Assembly (NCBI GenBank): GCA_032158295.1
Contig: CM063250.1
Location: 6,373,001 to 6,437,000 of the forward strand
Reading direction: 5' to 3'
DNA from: Pycnopodia helianthoides
Lineage: Eukaryota; Echinodermata; Asteroidea; Forcipulatida; Asteriidae
Length of the DNA stretch: 64,000 nucleotides
Made by a program: the position numbers and the translations under genes
Notes under the pieces: model-generated
Databases searched by the model: none
What the model was told of the DNA's origin: nothing
Seen by the model: the letters and a program-made list of their open reading frames with translations, nothing else
In this document: positions 1 through 10,790 of the stretch, piece by piece
Layout of the letters: every line of letters starts with the position of its first letter
How positions within the stretch are numbered: position 1 is the stretch's first letter

Positions 1-86
1 AAGTCTTGTTGTGCAATTTATAAGTCTTGAAATTGAACTAGACTACTGAACTAGACTACATGTGGAAGCACAAAACCTCAAATCAA

Positions 87-255
87 GATAAAAACACTTT
101 TGGTTGAGCAAAGAAAACTTGACTAGAACCTGCAACCTCCGGATAAACAAGCCAGTGCTCTACCAACTGAGCTATCTAGCCCTAATGTTGGCAGTCTCCC
201 TATTACTATCTTTGTTTGGGGTGCCAGTCAGAGGCCAATCAACCTGTAAATGATA
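87..255 (-). repeat. tRNA-derived SINE, family A, copy 1
   Basis: Read on the minus strand, the stretch around 183-112 has the layout of a tRNA. An A-box-like TAGCTCAGTTGGTAGAGC is followed by a B-box-like GGTTCTAGTC. The upstream leader (to about 255) resembles the leader of the copy near 10.6 kb, and the tail reads GTTCAACC like the other copies. The acceptor stem does not close and the B box is mutated, so this is a SINE relic rather than a working tRNA gene. Pol III promoter function is known for such elements; activity here is not shown. Confidence 0.6.
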
Positions 256-296
256 TACATTGTCCAGGGATCACACCCAAGTTTACGATACAACCT

Positions 297-471
297 GGGC
301 CCAATTTCATAGAGCTGCTTAAGCAGAAAATATTGCTTAACAAATTTCTGCTTAGCAGAAATGAGCAGGATACCAGTCACAAATTGTACTTGAGACATGT
401 AGTTTGAATGGTAACCTTATTCTGGTAAGCATAGTTTTGTTGTGCTTAAGCAGCTCTATGAAATTGGACCC
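297..471. mobile_element. MITE with GGGCCC ends, copy 1
   Basis: Near-perfect terminal inverted repeats of about 28 bp: the left end reads GGGCCCAATTTCATAGAGCT and the right end is its reverse complement with GGACCC. Both arms continue into GCTTAAGCA. The roughly 175-bp body has no coding capacity. This is a typical non-autonomous DNA transposon. Copies near 1.7 kb and 16.9 kb share the ends. I cannot define the target-site duplication or the superfamily. Confidence 0.75.
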
Positions 472-524
472 TGGAAAGCTGCAGCAGAGGGATTACCTTA
501 ACGGGAGGTGACTTTTTATTTCAA

Positions 525-696
525 AATATCAAATAATAAACCAAAAGGGAAACTCACTTGGTAATTTATAAATAATTTTGGGTTGAACAAAGAAAAAGCG
601 ACCACAGCAGGACTTGAACCTGCGACCTCCGGATTAACGTGCCAGCGCTGCACTAATCTAACCCGTCAGTTTCCCTTGTGGTTTATTGCTCGATTG
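525..696 (-). repeat. tRNA-derived SINE, family A, copy 2, with inverted flanks
   Basis: A tRNA-like core on the minus strand (about 668-605) carries the B box GGTTCAAGTCC. Its tail, GTTCAACCC then AAACTCACTTGGT read on plus, ends in an AAACCAAAAGGGAAACT block. The same block recurs inverted just beyond the head (AGTTTCCCTTGTGGTTTATT, about 665-686), so the core sits between inverted copies of the tail. This may be two copies inserted head to tail or a composite foldback. The anticodon arm is degenerate. Confidence 0.6.
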
Positions 697-1676
697 TGAT
701 AAGAAACAAAACACAAAGTTGTCACATTCCTCCGTGAGAGCACAGATCCTGTTCCAGTTTCAAACATGACTCAAACACTAGACCACCAAAACACCACATC
801 GTACATCATTATGTCCTCCTATTCACACATTCTCCCCTTCAATACAGGTATGTCAAACTCCTCCCCCCCCACATCCGCCCCCCAAAGATCATTCACAAAC
901 CACAACTCTGCATACTTTCAAACACACACATACTATTAGGTTTATCTTGTAATGTCTGCCAATCAATTACGCTCACTGTAAGATGATCATCCCATACACC
1001 TGTAGTATTATTATATTGGTTGCAGTCAAAAGGAATCCACAATGCGATGGAATGTCATGGCAAACATTTCCGGTCTCGCCTTCAAGCTGCCCACCGATCT
1101 CATAACAGGAAGAGCAAGGTTTCACTCTGAGAGCAAATGGTCTGGCGATGATGTCATGGCGTGCCATCGAGACTTGGAAAGCTCCTCACGTCTTACGGCC
1201 CGAGTAAATTTGAACTGAACTCGGCAAGTATTGCAAGACTTGTTGAACCCCTCGGAGTAATTTACAAGTCGGGAAGATAATTAATGTTTTTCTTCGAGAC
1301 CTTTCCACGGGCATGAAGTCGCCACTGAAAAACATGTTCTCGCATTACTAGCAAAATCAAACCACTAGTGCGTTATTTTTTGGGGGGGGGGTTCAATTTT
1401 TTATTAGAACTGTGTTTAAGTGCTTTTATTTAATTTCACTGTGTTTAAGTGCTTTCATTTTAAGAAGCAACAACACATATATATCAAACAACTTATTATT
1501 GTTATTGGTTTGTAATAAAAAATCTGCTTTTAGCATCTCAACAGGCTGAATTATAATACAGATGAACAAGCAGTAAAAACGAATCCACTAATATGGTTGG
1601 TAATCTTATTGCTTAAAACCCTCGAATGAGGCACCTAATTGGGAATTGAACCCATATCTCTGGTGGTCAGTACACA
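697..1676. other. intergenic, nothing recognised
   Basis: AT-rich sequence without a convincing open frame, RNA gene or repeat boundary. It holds a run of ten G at about 1382-1391 and the end of a tRNA-like B box on the minus strand near 1650 (GAATTGAACCC read on plus), which is too short to classify. Confidence 0.4.
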
Positions 1677-1925
1677 GGGCCCAAGTTCATGGCTCTGCTT
1701 ATGGTAAGCAAAGAATCAGCACTTACGGAAGCAGGGAGTTCCCCACTTATGCCAAGCGTTAGCAGGTTAGCAGGGAATTTCTGCTAAGTGCGCGTGCATA
1801 GTCCACGCTACTAGGCATTCTTCGCTTACACAGCTAGCGCACAATTTCAGCGCTTGCCCTGTAAGCGAAGAATGGTGATCGCAAGCTCAGAATTCGGCGG
1901 CAAGCAGAGCCAAGAAATTGGGCCC
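1677..1925. mobile_element. MITE with GGGCCC ends, copy 2
   Basis: The left terminus GGGCCCAAGTTCATGGCTCT is matched by the inverted right terminus (AGAGCCAAGAAATTGGGCCC). The TIRs are about 25 bp and imperfect. The internal sequence repeats GTAAGCGAAGAAT-type and GCTTAC-type motifs in both orientations, giving a foldback structure. It is related to the element at 297-471 through the shared ends, but the body is longer and diverged. Confidence 0.7.
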
Positions 1926-3526
1926 CGATCTTGACATTTACGGCTAGGCTGATCCCTATGTAGGATGACCAAGCGAAGAGCCCTGTTTTAAGTGAACCCA
2001 GGACACTACAAAATTACACTTGCATGGACATGCTTCTGGACCAAGTTTGGTCATGCTTTGATTGCGAGTAAATATCTTCCAATACATTTACATCCATTAA
2101 GCATTCTGATGGTTTTTTATTTTCATTTTTTAAAGCACCCAAAGAGGACTGTTTTTTAATGTCAACTTGTACGCATTTTTTTTCAACATACAAGGAGGCA
2201 GTTCTGCCCAAATGTAAGAGGTCATGGCATTTCAAAATCTGCCGGATTGCTTCAATCCTCTATCACATGCAAATATTACAGATTACAGAGTTCATGAGCC
2301 ACTGTACATAAGATCACTGTTATAATAAATACAAACAATAATAACCATAAAGGCATTTTTGTAGCTTTTTACACATTATAGTACCACAACGACAATATGA
2401 CAAACAACATAATAGATCAAAGAAATGAACCGTTACGATACAGCGACTGGAACAGGTGGGTTTAATGAGCTGTTTTGAACTGGTATACAGGGTTTTTCAT
2501 TCAGAAAGGAGGAAGGGGGCACAAACTTAGAGGGCTCATTTTCGAGTTTGAACATTTTCAGTGATCCTGCTGATGTTTTAAGATAAGTTGATGACGGGAT
2601 GGGTCTAGGGTCCGCTTTAAGGCCCCGGGATTATTTGAAAACATTACATACTCCCTGGTGCAATCTAGGACATTTCAGAGGAGTTTTTCAAATTATATTT
2701 TACCCAGTTTAAAAATGAGGAATTTTATTTACCTGTAATTCACTGCGCCCACCCCTAAATCTTAGAGGCTCTGCATTAGCGCTTTACAATGTCTTATTTT
2801 ATTATTATTATTATTAAATCTGCCACTGGATTAGGTAGAAAGGCATGACAAATTTCATAAGGAAGTAAAATAATTAAAGCGAATTGAATTTCAAAAAAGA
2901 AGAAAAGAAGATCGTTCCAAAGGTTTAAGGGACTTTGGGGTTGCTGCATATGTTTATCCGGTAATTGGCAACGTTCCACAACCCTAACCACTACTATTCA
3001 AGCTCTGGGTGCACATATCGTGTCTTTCTCCACAAGGACTCCAGACTGTTGTACATGTGTTTCTTTGTTAGCGCATCAATATTTCTGATAATCGTACAGG
3101 TGTTGCAACACCGGGACTGTAAGCCACTTGATGTACATGGGGAGATCAAGTCAATGGATTCCAGCTACGTACACTGTACATGCACAGGGCAGTAGATGCT
3201 ACTCAACTAGTTTATTGATTGATTGGGTCACAGACAAGAAAAACAAGCTGGGGGAACAACAGAAAGAGTCGTTGGGCAGACTGCAATGGCAGCCATCCAG
3301 GGTGCTGGATGTTAAGACTATAGAAATAATACTGGCCAATGATAACCACACGGTTCTTTTTCGTGCATCAATTTTTATTTACGTACAGATGGTGTGTTCC
3401 ACTTTCATTCTAAATCAATTAGATTTATAGGAGCTCGTTTACACTGAAATACGTTTGGAATTTATGCATTAGGATGACCCAAGAGATTCTTTGTCTGCAA
3501 GTTATTGATAAGAATTCCGCAAATTC
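1926..3526. other. intergenic, nothing recognised
   Basis: No supported gene. The open frames here are short and low in complexity. A short ATT-rich tract lies near 2797-2815. I see no TIRs, tRNA-like boxes or long tandem repeats. Confidence 0.4.
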
Positions 3527-3707
3527 TTCAGGCCTGGAACTACAGGGAGGCCATGGAGGCCACGGAGGCCATGGCCTCTATTGCTCCTGGTCTTGGCATT
3601 GGTGCCCCTTCAAAAGTCTCCCATAGACTTTAAAGATTTCCAATGGATGTGCCCTTTGCAAAATGAAAATGGCCTTGCCCTCTCAAAGATGAAATTCCAG
3701 GCCTGAA
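3527..3707. mobile_element. MITE with CAGGCCTGGAA ends, copy 1
   Basis: Begins TTCAGGCCTGGAACT and ends AATTCCAGGCCTGAA, so the outermost 13 bp or so are inverted repeats. Between them lies a GGAGGCCATGGAGGCCACGG repetitive block and a GC-rich body of about 180 bp. A second, inverted and truncated copy lies near 10.35-10.48 kb and shares the motifs TTTCATCTTTGA, GGGGCAAGGC and CAAGACCAGGGGCAA. No coding capacity; probably a non-autonomous DNA transposon. Confidence 0.7.
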
Positions 3708-4063
3708 TTTTTGATGAGAATTCTTGTTGAATCATTCTTCCCAGACCTTTATTCTGTATTACTGTGTGGATAAAATGATATTTTTGAAAACCTTTGCTTA
3801 CATAAACTTACAACCCAACACAGCCAAACAACTACACCAGGTACTTCAGTACCTCTTATAAACCAGATTGCCTGTGGCGTATGTCAGGAATGTATGAAGT
3901 TTTAGTCTTCTGTTGCAGTCACTATAGGTTCTGTATTTTGGCATCTTCTACAAGTGTTACTCATGGGAAAACGGTTTGAAACAAAATCAGATTTGAAGCC
4001 AAGACTAACCAAGGATGAGGTGGTTGTTATTCTCTGACATCTTGTTGTTGTTTTTGCATCATA

Positions 4064-4106
4064 CTGTTTGCTGTTTGTGTAATAATGTTACGCAAACAGC
4101 AAACAG
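4064..4106. repeat. short perfect hairpin
   Basis: The arms CTGTTTGCTGTTTGTGTAA and TTACGCAAACAGCAAACAG flank a 5-nt loop. All 19 positions can pair in RNA read on the plus strand, including one G:U pair. The surrounding 3708-4331 region has no recognised gene. It could be a relic of a small foldback element or a transcribed hairpin; the sequence alone does not decide. Confidence 0.6.
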
Positions 4107-4331
4107 CATGTAGCCTAAGGCCTAATATACATGTAGATATCAAAATTACATCAGGGATAAAGAAATAATATTTGTCTTTTATTCATACACTGACGTGTGT
4201 TGAGCACTTCCCGAGGACTGTGAAAGAGTAACAAATAATATTCTTAATCCCCGATTCGAACTTAACATCTATTAATTTGTTTTTGTTATGGTACCTGCAT
4301 AAAAAATACACATTCAAACTACTTCTAGCTA

Positions 4332-4490
4332 CCGGTCAAGCTCGGTGGTCCAGTGGTAAGACATCTGCCTGAATGGCAAAGGTCATGGGTTCAAATCCCA
4401 CCCGAATAATGTGCCTGTGGATTTTTTTTTTTCACAGGCCTCAGGAGAGTCCCTGAGTATACAGAGCTTAACTCATCTTAGTCTAAAATA
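4332..4490 (+). repeat. tRNA-derived SINE, family B, copy 1
   Basis: The plus strand reads TGGTCCAGTGGTAAGAC (A-box-like), then GGTCATGGGTTCAAATCCCA (B box). Then comes a non-tRNA body with ATGTGCCTGTGG, a T run, CACAGGCCTCAGGAGAGTCC and TGAGTAT. The copy at about 30.5 kb has the same order of motifs. The head resembles a Gly/Asp-type tRNA, but no proper anticodon arm can be built, so it is not called as a tRNA gene. Confidence 0.65.
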
Positions 4491-5900
4491 AAGAAGGGAG
4501 AAAAAAAAACCTTCAACTGAGCATGACTAGTCGGAATAGAAAACAAATTACCTACATTTATTTGACATTGGAGTGACAGTTAGCAAAAACAAACTTACCA
4601 TACAGCTATAGTTTTGTACTTGTAGTTTTTTTGTACAGGGACATGTCGAAAGGCTGACAATGGATAATTTCACAGTGAACTCAGACTGACTCAAAGTTTC
4701 TTAGCTCAGAACAAGTGGTTTCTTTCCAAACAGATGAGATGAGAATAAGTCAAAGCACATCTTTCCTGATGAACAACAAAGAATATCCTGAACAACAAAG
4801 TAAGTTTCTCCAGACTGTGTTTTGTGCAAACTCATTCATCCCAAACTAAATATAACCACATTCCAAGGAAAAGAAAAACATTTCATAATGTTATCCACGG
4901 GACGTGCTAAGATTAAGAACTCACCTTGAATCTTTGCACCGGTCACACACACACAGCACACACAATAAAAACCCTCGTCCGTTTCTATTGACGAGGCATT
5001 AATTCCACTGCGAAACAATTACAGCTTATTTGCCAAAGCAAGGCTGGACACTGGCGCAGGTTACATAACCCTATAACCTTGCATGTTGACTGGTCTGGTT
5101 AGATCTTTCTGTTTGGGACTGTGCTTGTTTCACACCAAAACACCTTGAAGGCATGTCAAGCCTTTTGAGTCACACCTGGGACTGTTCCATTTCTGTGTGC
5201 ACTAGGGGTGTTTACACAATGTTTGTGGACGGTGAGTTTGGGTGGGGGGATTTTAAGAAGCAGAATTCACAAGTGGCTGGCCCACTGGCCAGGAATTCAT
5301 TTCTTGTGGAGCTACCTTACTTTTTGCTGAGAAGGAAGACATTATCAGCACAAATACTTAATGTCCATGCTACCATCTGTTTGTATTGAATTGCTTTCAG
5401 ACAAGAATTAAGACTAGTGCATAAGAAGCAACTTCCTTGTTGAAACATCAGCCCTGTTTTTTTGTATATATCAGATCACAATGGAATAAGCCCGATCAAG
5501 AGTAGTAAAATAGAAATGTGGGGGTGTCAATTTTGAAGGAAAGCAATCAACAAAACAATTACAAAAATATAAATCCATCACAATACTAGTATCAGGATTA
5601 TATGTACATGTAGGCTATTGTTGCATAGTAAAGCCACTTGATGCAAATCACAGAGGAACATAATAATGAAATTACCCTTTTCAAAGTCTGATATGGCTTA
5701 TTTCACCATTGAGACCACAGAGGGCAATGATTGCTTGTGGTTTTACACTATGCTGAAATATTACACTGCCATGTGAGGAAACCAATGGGAGACTTTTTTG
5801 AGACGAGAGTGGGCGTCCCACTCGCCGGTCCTTTTCAATTGTTCTTAGCAACGAGAAAAAAAGAAAAAAAAAGAGGCCAGTGTGTAGGATAAATAACATT
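4491..5900. other. intergenic, nothing recognised
   Basis: No gene, RNA or transposon end that I can support. It contains a short CA run near 4947-4968 and scattered A/T tracts. Confidence 0.35.
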
Positions 5901-6128
5901 AGATGCTGTAGTTCTCTTCCATTGTTTAAAAACTTGCTGAAAACTCATTTATTTAACTCCACATACACTTAGCTTGTAACATGTCTTAGATTATTCATCT
6001 GTATAATTGTCTTTGTATTCTATATTTCTCTTTTGCTGCTTATATGTTTTGGTTTTTTTTGTTTGTTTTTTTTGTTCTGCGCCTCAAAATAGGGTCTCGT
6101 ACACTAGATAGATGGCGCATTATAAATG

Positions 6129-6162
<34 letters not shown>
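5901..6162 (+). mobile_element. 5'-truncated non-LTR retrotransposon 3' end
   Basis: Positions 5901-5972 encode a short C-terminal peptide ending LPLFKNLLKTHLFNSTYT and a TAG stop. This matches the usual end of a LINE ORF2 (LPxxFKxxLKTHLF-type). It is followed by a roughly 150-bp 3' UTR and a tail of ATT/TTA repeats (about 6130-6162), preceded by GGCGCATTATAAATGC. Sequence upstream of 5900 is not LINE-like, so the insertion is severely 5'-truncated and dead. A CR1/L2-like clade is a guess from the C-terminal motif. Confidence 0.65.
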
Positions 6163-6450
6163 GGATGCTCACCATCGTCTAAAAAGTCTCCCACGGATTG
6201 TGATGATTGGCCTGAGCTGCATTTATGTTTCTGTGATGGGGTATAGGTTCAAGTTTTTAGCCAGGATTTGGTAAAAAGAGTGTCCAAATTGGCGGAAATT
6301 AAAACTGGGTGTCCAAATTCTTCACTTACAATTACATTAAATGACGATAAAAGGTGTCAAATTAAAACAGGGTGTCCAAAAGACACCCAGACACCCCGCT
6401 GGCTAACACTATGGGCAGGTTGGAGCGCACATCAACAACTACGAATCCCT

Positions 6451-6751
6451 TTCACACTAGACGACTTTCACAGAAATTTCCCGGGAAAATTTGGTCAACC
6501 TGTTCACACTTGAATTGCTAACCCTGGCAAACTCCTGGGAAATTGCCATCTGACCCCCGAGAATTAGCTACCCCTGCTTGGGAGTAGGGGTTAAGCGAGA
6601 CAACCCTTGGGCCAGCATACTGAGGGATTCAATCTTCCCAGGAAATATTGCATTTAGTGTGAAACAAACATTGGATGGCGGTGGGGTTAAAACTCTCCAG
6701 GAGTTTCCTGGGATTTTAATATTTCCTGGGAAATTGGCTCTGTGATGTGAA
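6451..6751. mobile_element. possible MITE with TTCACA ends
   Basis: The left end TTCACACTAG leads into AATTTCCCGGGAAA. The right end, read inverted, is TTCACATCACAGAGCC then AATTTCCCAGGAAA. The arms are imperfect but share order and spacing. The interior repeats CCTGGGAAAT and CCCAGGAAAT in both orientations. No coding capacity. Boundaries are uncertain by about ten bases. Confidence 0.45.
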
Positions 6752-8404
6752 GCGGCCGGGCTAGATAGACATGTACCACCACAGCAAGGTGGATCTCTCA
6801 GTCATTAGACAAACACGATGCCGCCGTACATTGCATAAAATGCCACGCTTTGTACACAACTCAAATCATCCATTACATGATTGACCTACATGTACAGCCT
6901 CGTAATTAAATGTGTTAGGTAAAAACATTTTCCTTCCTGCATGGTAAATCATTGTGGGTGCGTGTTCTCTAGCGCTAGACGGACACTTGTTTCCACAATT
7001 TTACTACCCGAGATGTATATCAACCAAACTATCATCCCACATGAAGTCTCCGTTTACAAAACAATTGTTGAAGCAGCCTTTGTTTAACAGCAAACCATAG
7101 AGCCAGTAAGTACCTTCGAACCAGATTCCGTTTAGAAATATTCAATGCCCACGACAACTGAAGTGTGGGTCTACCAAATCACAATGCCCCGTCCTTGCAT
7201 TGTTGAGATTGATTCACTCATAATAACACTAACAGTGCAGACTGTTATTTGTGTTGGTCAGTTTGTCCTTCGGTCTAGTCTTCTATAAACCTCGGGACTG
7301 GCTGACCAGGCAGTCCGGCCAGACCAACTGCTGCCCGATCATGTGTTGATAAAAGATCGTGCCAGCTGATACCACAACACTACTTGAATAACTCTACTAG
7401 GTCATTACATTATCAATGTTATGTCAATACGTTGCCAATGTTTTGACACAGCCAGTTTAAAAAAAATACAAACATGAATAATTAAGTCTCTGTCATCCAA
7501 TATCTATATTATGATTCGTCTATCTACATAGATTATACACAATTGATTACCGTATCATCGGGACTTCTTATAGATATGGTGAAAATGAACCAAATCAGCA
7601 GAGCACACACACGTCATACTTTTCGTCGTTGAAAAACTACAAACCATGCATTATCAACAACACTTCAACTTCAATCATTAAAAGTACATAATAACAAATT
7701 AATAAAAAAAAAAAATGAAATGAACAGACAGGCAGATTCTACATCTCGAATTCATGCATAAATTGGTTCTCCACATGGGGGTCCCCCAAATAAAACCAAT
7801 ACTTACCGGCGCAAACAGGTTGGGCACTAGCTCCAGAGGATTTCCCACACACATTGCTTGTTAGGTTCGAAGAGATGTAACACAACTGGAGGAGCAGATC
7901 CGTCCGAACACCTCCATATCGGCCTGCGTGCAAAAAATCAAATAACAACTGGGCATCAAGACATGAATATGCACCACCGCATCACTAACACTTAACCTCC
8001 CCAGTGCCAAGCAAAAATAAGGCCTCCGGGAGAAAAAAAAAATAGCCAGGCGTCTCTTCCCATCTGCGCAAATTAACACTGCTGACTGGGCCTGGGTAGG
8101 AGACCAAGACTGTTGGAAAATCAAAACACCCACAAGGCTACATGAATAATTCATCAAGGCAATGCAGATTACGCCAAAACAAAAAAACAGGGAGAAGTCA
8201 TTTCAGGGAGCGGGGGTGTGTTTGTCAATTGAGGGGAAGCCCACAAGTATTTTTTATCGGCTTCTTATTTTTGAAAAACAAGTTCAAAGACCTTCTCTTA
8301 ACTCACACATTAAACTTACTAAACATTGGTTGTAGGCTTGGAGGGTTTAATATTTATTTAATTATACTTCTAGAGGTCGTGGATTGGTAACTGAACTATG
8401 TGAC
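6752..8404. other. intergenic, nothing recognised
   Basis: Low-complexity AT-rich DNA with no supported gene. A run of A at about 7707-7716 and several short unassigned open frames are all I see. Confidence 0.4.
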
Positions 8405-8630
8405 CAGGGTTTGCCCTTAACTTTTTCAGTGACTAGCCAGGGGGGACCAGTTAGCTTGCCGTTTCCCTAGCCCCCCCCCCAGATTTTTCACTGGTCCATA
8501 TTTCAAATGAAACAGGGACGATTTTAGACACTGAAGTAGGCCAGCAAGGCCACTTTGAGAGAACTCTAACTGGTCCTCAGGTGTTTTAACTGGTACTTGG
8601 CCAGCGGACCACTGTTAAGGGACAACACTG
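8405..8630. mobile_element. MITE with CAGGGTTTGCCCTTAAC ends
   Basis: The left end is CAGGGTTTGCCCTTAAC. The right end, inverted, is CAGTGTTGTCCCTTAAC, followed in each arm by a GGCC-containing segment. The length is about 226 bp and the interior includes a C run (8469-8477). No coding capacity. Confidence 0.55.
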
Positions 8631-9587
8631 CTGACACACCAGTTGTCACTTGTTGTCCAATGTCACTCTTCCAAAAGTCATTGAGCGATGAAAATGATGA
8701 CATTACAATCATACCCGAGCTGGAATTGTTCCACCATCCCAGACTGGAAAACAATTAAATGTCTTGTAATAACACCATGTAAAATTCATGGAGCTGTGAC
8801 ATGCCACGATGCATTCGTAATTTGAAGAACACATTTAAAGGCAAATGACGTATTAAATGATGCGTCTCCATGGTAACACATGAGACGTGCAGAAGACATT
8901 TTCTCTGTATTTACAGCTAAATGGAGTTGTTGTGCTCGTAACCCAAGGACAGTGTACAATTGTACGGCTAGTTTAATTTAAGCAGGAGACTCTCATGCAC
9001 GTTTTCAACTGGATATTGGTTCATGTAGCATTTCAGTTCTAAGATACACGTGCAGCAGCAGCGCCAGTCCTTTTAATCGGGTGGGGGGGGGGATAGGGAG
9101 AGGGGCAAGCTTGAATATAAGTGAGGCAAAAACATAGATCTTTGATGTAATTTTGCACTGCTGAAAAAGCATTGACTTTTAAAACACAATGACGGACTCT
9201 TGTGCAGGGGTAACGCGAACATAATTGCATTAAATGTGGGTACAATGGTTTGGGGTTAAATTCAATCTCGGCAATTGGGGAGAAGCTGAGTCGGGAATGG
9301 AGGGGGCTGGGGCAACGAAAGTAATTGGGGGACAACCCTTTAGCAACACCGCTGTACGCATGTACGACAGCGCAATGCAAAGTGTATGTCAATATTCAGA
9401 GGCACGTGCTGACTCATGAACCAATTAGGCTTTCATGGAAACAATTTTCTTAAGAATTCCCAAATCAAAAACCAATGTTTTCTTCACATGAGTGACAGAA
9501 CCAATTATTGTAACTGAACAAGGGTGCTTTTGTTTCCTGTCATTCAAACAAAAACCATACACTGTATACGTGATTGCAGAGACTTTA
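8631..9587. other. intergenic, nothing recognised
   Basis: No supported gene. Contains a G run near 9082-9090. Open frames on both strands in 9039-9419 overlap each other in opposite directions and match nothing I recognise. Confidence 0.4.
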
Positions 9588-9967
9588 TTAAAGGCACTGG
9601 ACACTATTGGTAATTACTCAAAATAGTTGTTAGCATAAAAACTTACTTGGTAATGAGCAATGGAGAGCTGTTGACAGTATAAAAACATTGCGAGAAACGG
9701 CTCCCTCTGAAGTAACGTAGTTTTTGAGAAAGAGGTAATTTCTCACTCAAATAACAAAAGACTTCAGCTGGAGCCTTTTATTATGCCATCTGAAAGCACA
9801 CAAAGTAATGCAACAAGGGTGTTTTTTTCCTTTCATTATTCTCTTGCAAATTCGATGACCAATTGAACCCAGATTGTCACAGGTTAGTTATTTTAGGCAT
9901 TATGTTGGGATACACCAAGTGAAAATACTGGTCTTTGACAATTACCAAACGTGTCCAGTGCCTTTAA
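9588..9967. mobile_element. TTAA-flanked MITE (T2/Kolobok-like), copy 1, full length
   Basis: TTAA at 9588-9591 and at 9964-9967 bracket a 372-bp element starting AGGCACTGGACACTATTGG and ending in its inverted form (CCAGTGCCT). Inside are CTTACTTGGTAATGAGCAA and GGAGAGCTGTTGA, shared with the copies near 24.4 and 28.9 kb. The TTAA duplication and the AGGCACTGG terminus fit T2/Kolobok-type non-autonomous elements. The superfamily is my inference, since no transposase is present in the window. Confidence 0.85.
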
Positions 9968-10348
9968 GCCCGATTTAGAGAGGTGTACATGCAAGTACAT
10001 TGTATTGACACTGACATATAATAGGGTTGATGACCTTTGGCCATTGATTAAGAATAATACACTAAGATGACAACAAGGACACTCATTATTATCTAAATTG
10101 TTATTGGGTGATGTGACCGGACCCTACAACACGATGACCACAATACTTGCAGAGGACTTTCAGGAAGTCGGCAATATTCGATATAATGTTAGTTCATGTT
10201 TTAGAGTAACATTGTTGTCTTTGTATTTGATTAACCAACAAGTTTTTTTAGTCCTTGGACTTTTCAAAAAAAAAAGTCCTTGGACTTTTCGGTTGGTCAA
10301 TAAAACCAAAATCAATCGAATTGAATTGAAAATTGAACAAGTCAATAA

Positions 10349-10478
10349 CAGACCTGGAGTTTCATCTTTGAAGGGGCAAGGCTATTTTTCATTTTGCAAA
10401 GGGCCATCTATTGGGAAAATCTTCTGAGGTATATGGGGACATTTTGACGAAGTACCAAGTCCAAGACCAGGGGCAAAA
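10349..10478 (-). mobile_element. MITE with CAGGCCTGGAA ends, copy 2, truncated
   Basis: Starts CAGACCTGGAGTTTCATC and runs through GGGGCAAGGCTATTTTTC, GGGCCATCTATTGG and CAAGACCAGGGGCAA. This is the reverse orientation of the element at 3527-3707. The far TIR is missing, so this copy is truncated. Confidence 0.6.
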
Positions 10479-10599
10479 GGAAACCAAGACAAATTGTCTC
10501 TGTAAAACAAGCCTGATCCAGCACTGATAAGAAGTCCTACCATCCTTCACAGATGTCCACTCTTTCATGTTTACCAAGTTTTAATAACAGGTTGGTTAG

Positions 10600-10790
10600 T
10601 ACTTGTTCAGTTACAGGTTGAATGGTTTTATTCTGACTGCCAAAATTAGGGCTAGATAGCTCAGTTTGTAGAGCGTCGGCACGTTAATCCGAAGGTCACA
10701 GGTTCAAGTCCCACCCTAGTAAATTTTGTTCAACCCAAACTGTCTGAAATTTACCCAATTCACCTTGTGGTTTATTACTTGATACTTGTA
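10600..10790 (+). repeat. tRNA-derived SINE, family A, copy 3
   Basis: The best-preserved copy of the family. After a leader (ACAGGTTGAATGG at about 10613) comes GGGCTAGATAGCTCAGTTTG (A box), then GGTTCAAGTCCCACCC (B box), GTTCAACCCAAACTG and a tail ending TTGTGGTTTATTACTTGAT. The copies at 87-255, 525-696 and about 21.2-21.4 kb are on the opposite strand. It resembles a tRNA-Ile/Asn-type head, but the D and anticodon arms do not fold cleanly. Confidence 0.7.

Noticed and set aside
8864..8877. Perfect X-box (RFX) match GTCTCCATGGTAAC, with another at 39625-39638
   Set aside because: With this consensus about two matches are expected by chance in 64 kb, and neither has a gene next to it.
10649..10722. 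Functional tRNA gene
   Set aside because: A and B boxes are present, but the arms do not fold into a full cloverleaf and the same tail follows other copies, so it is a SINE.
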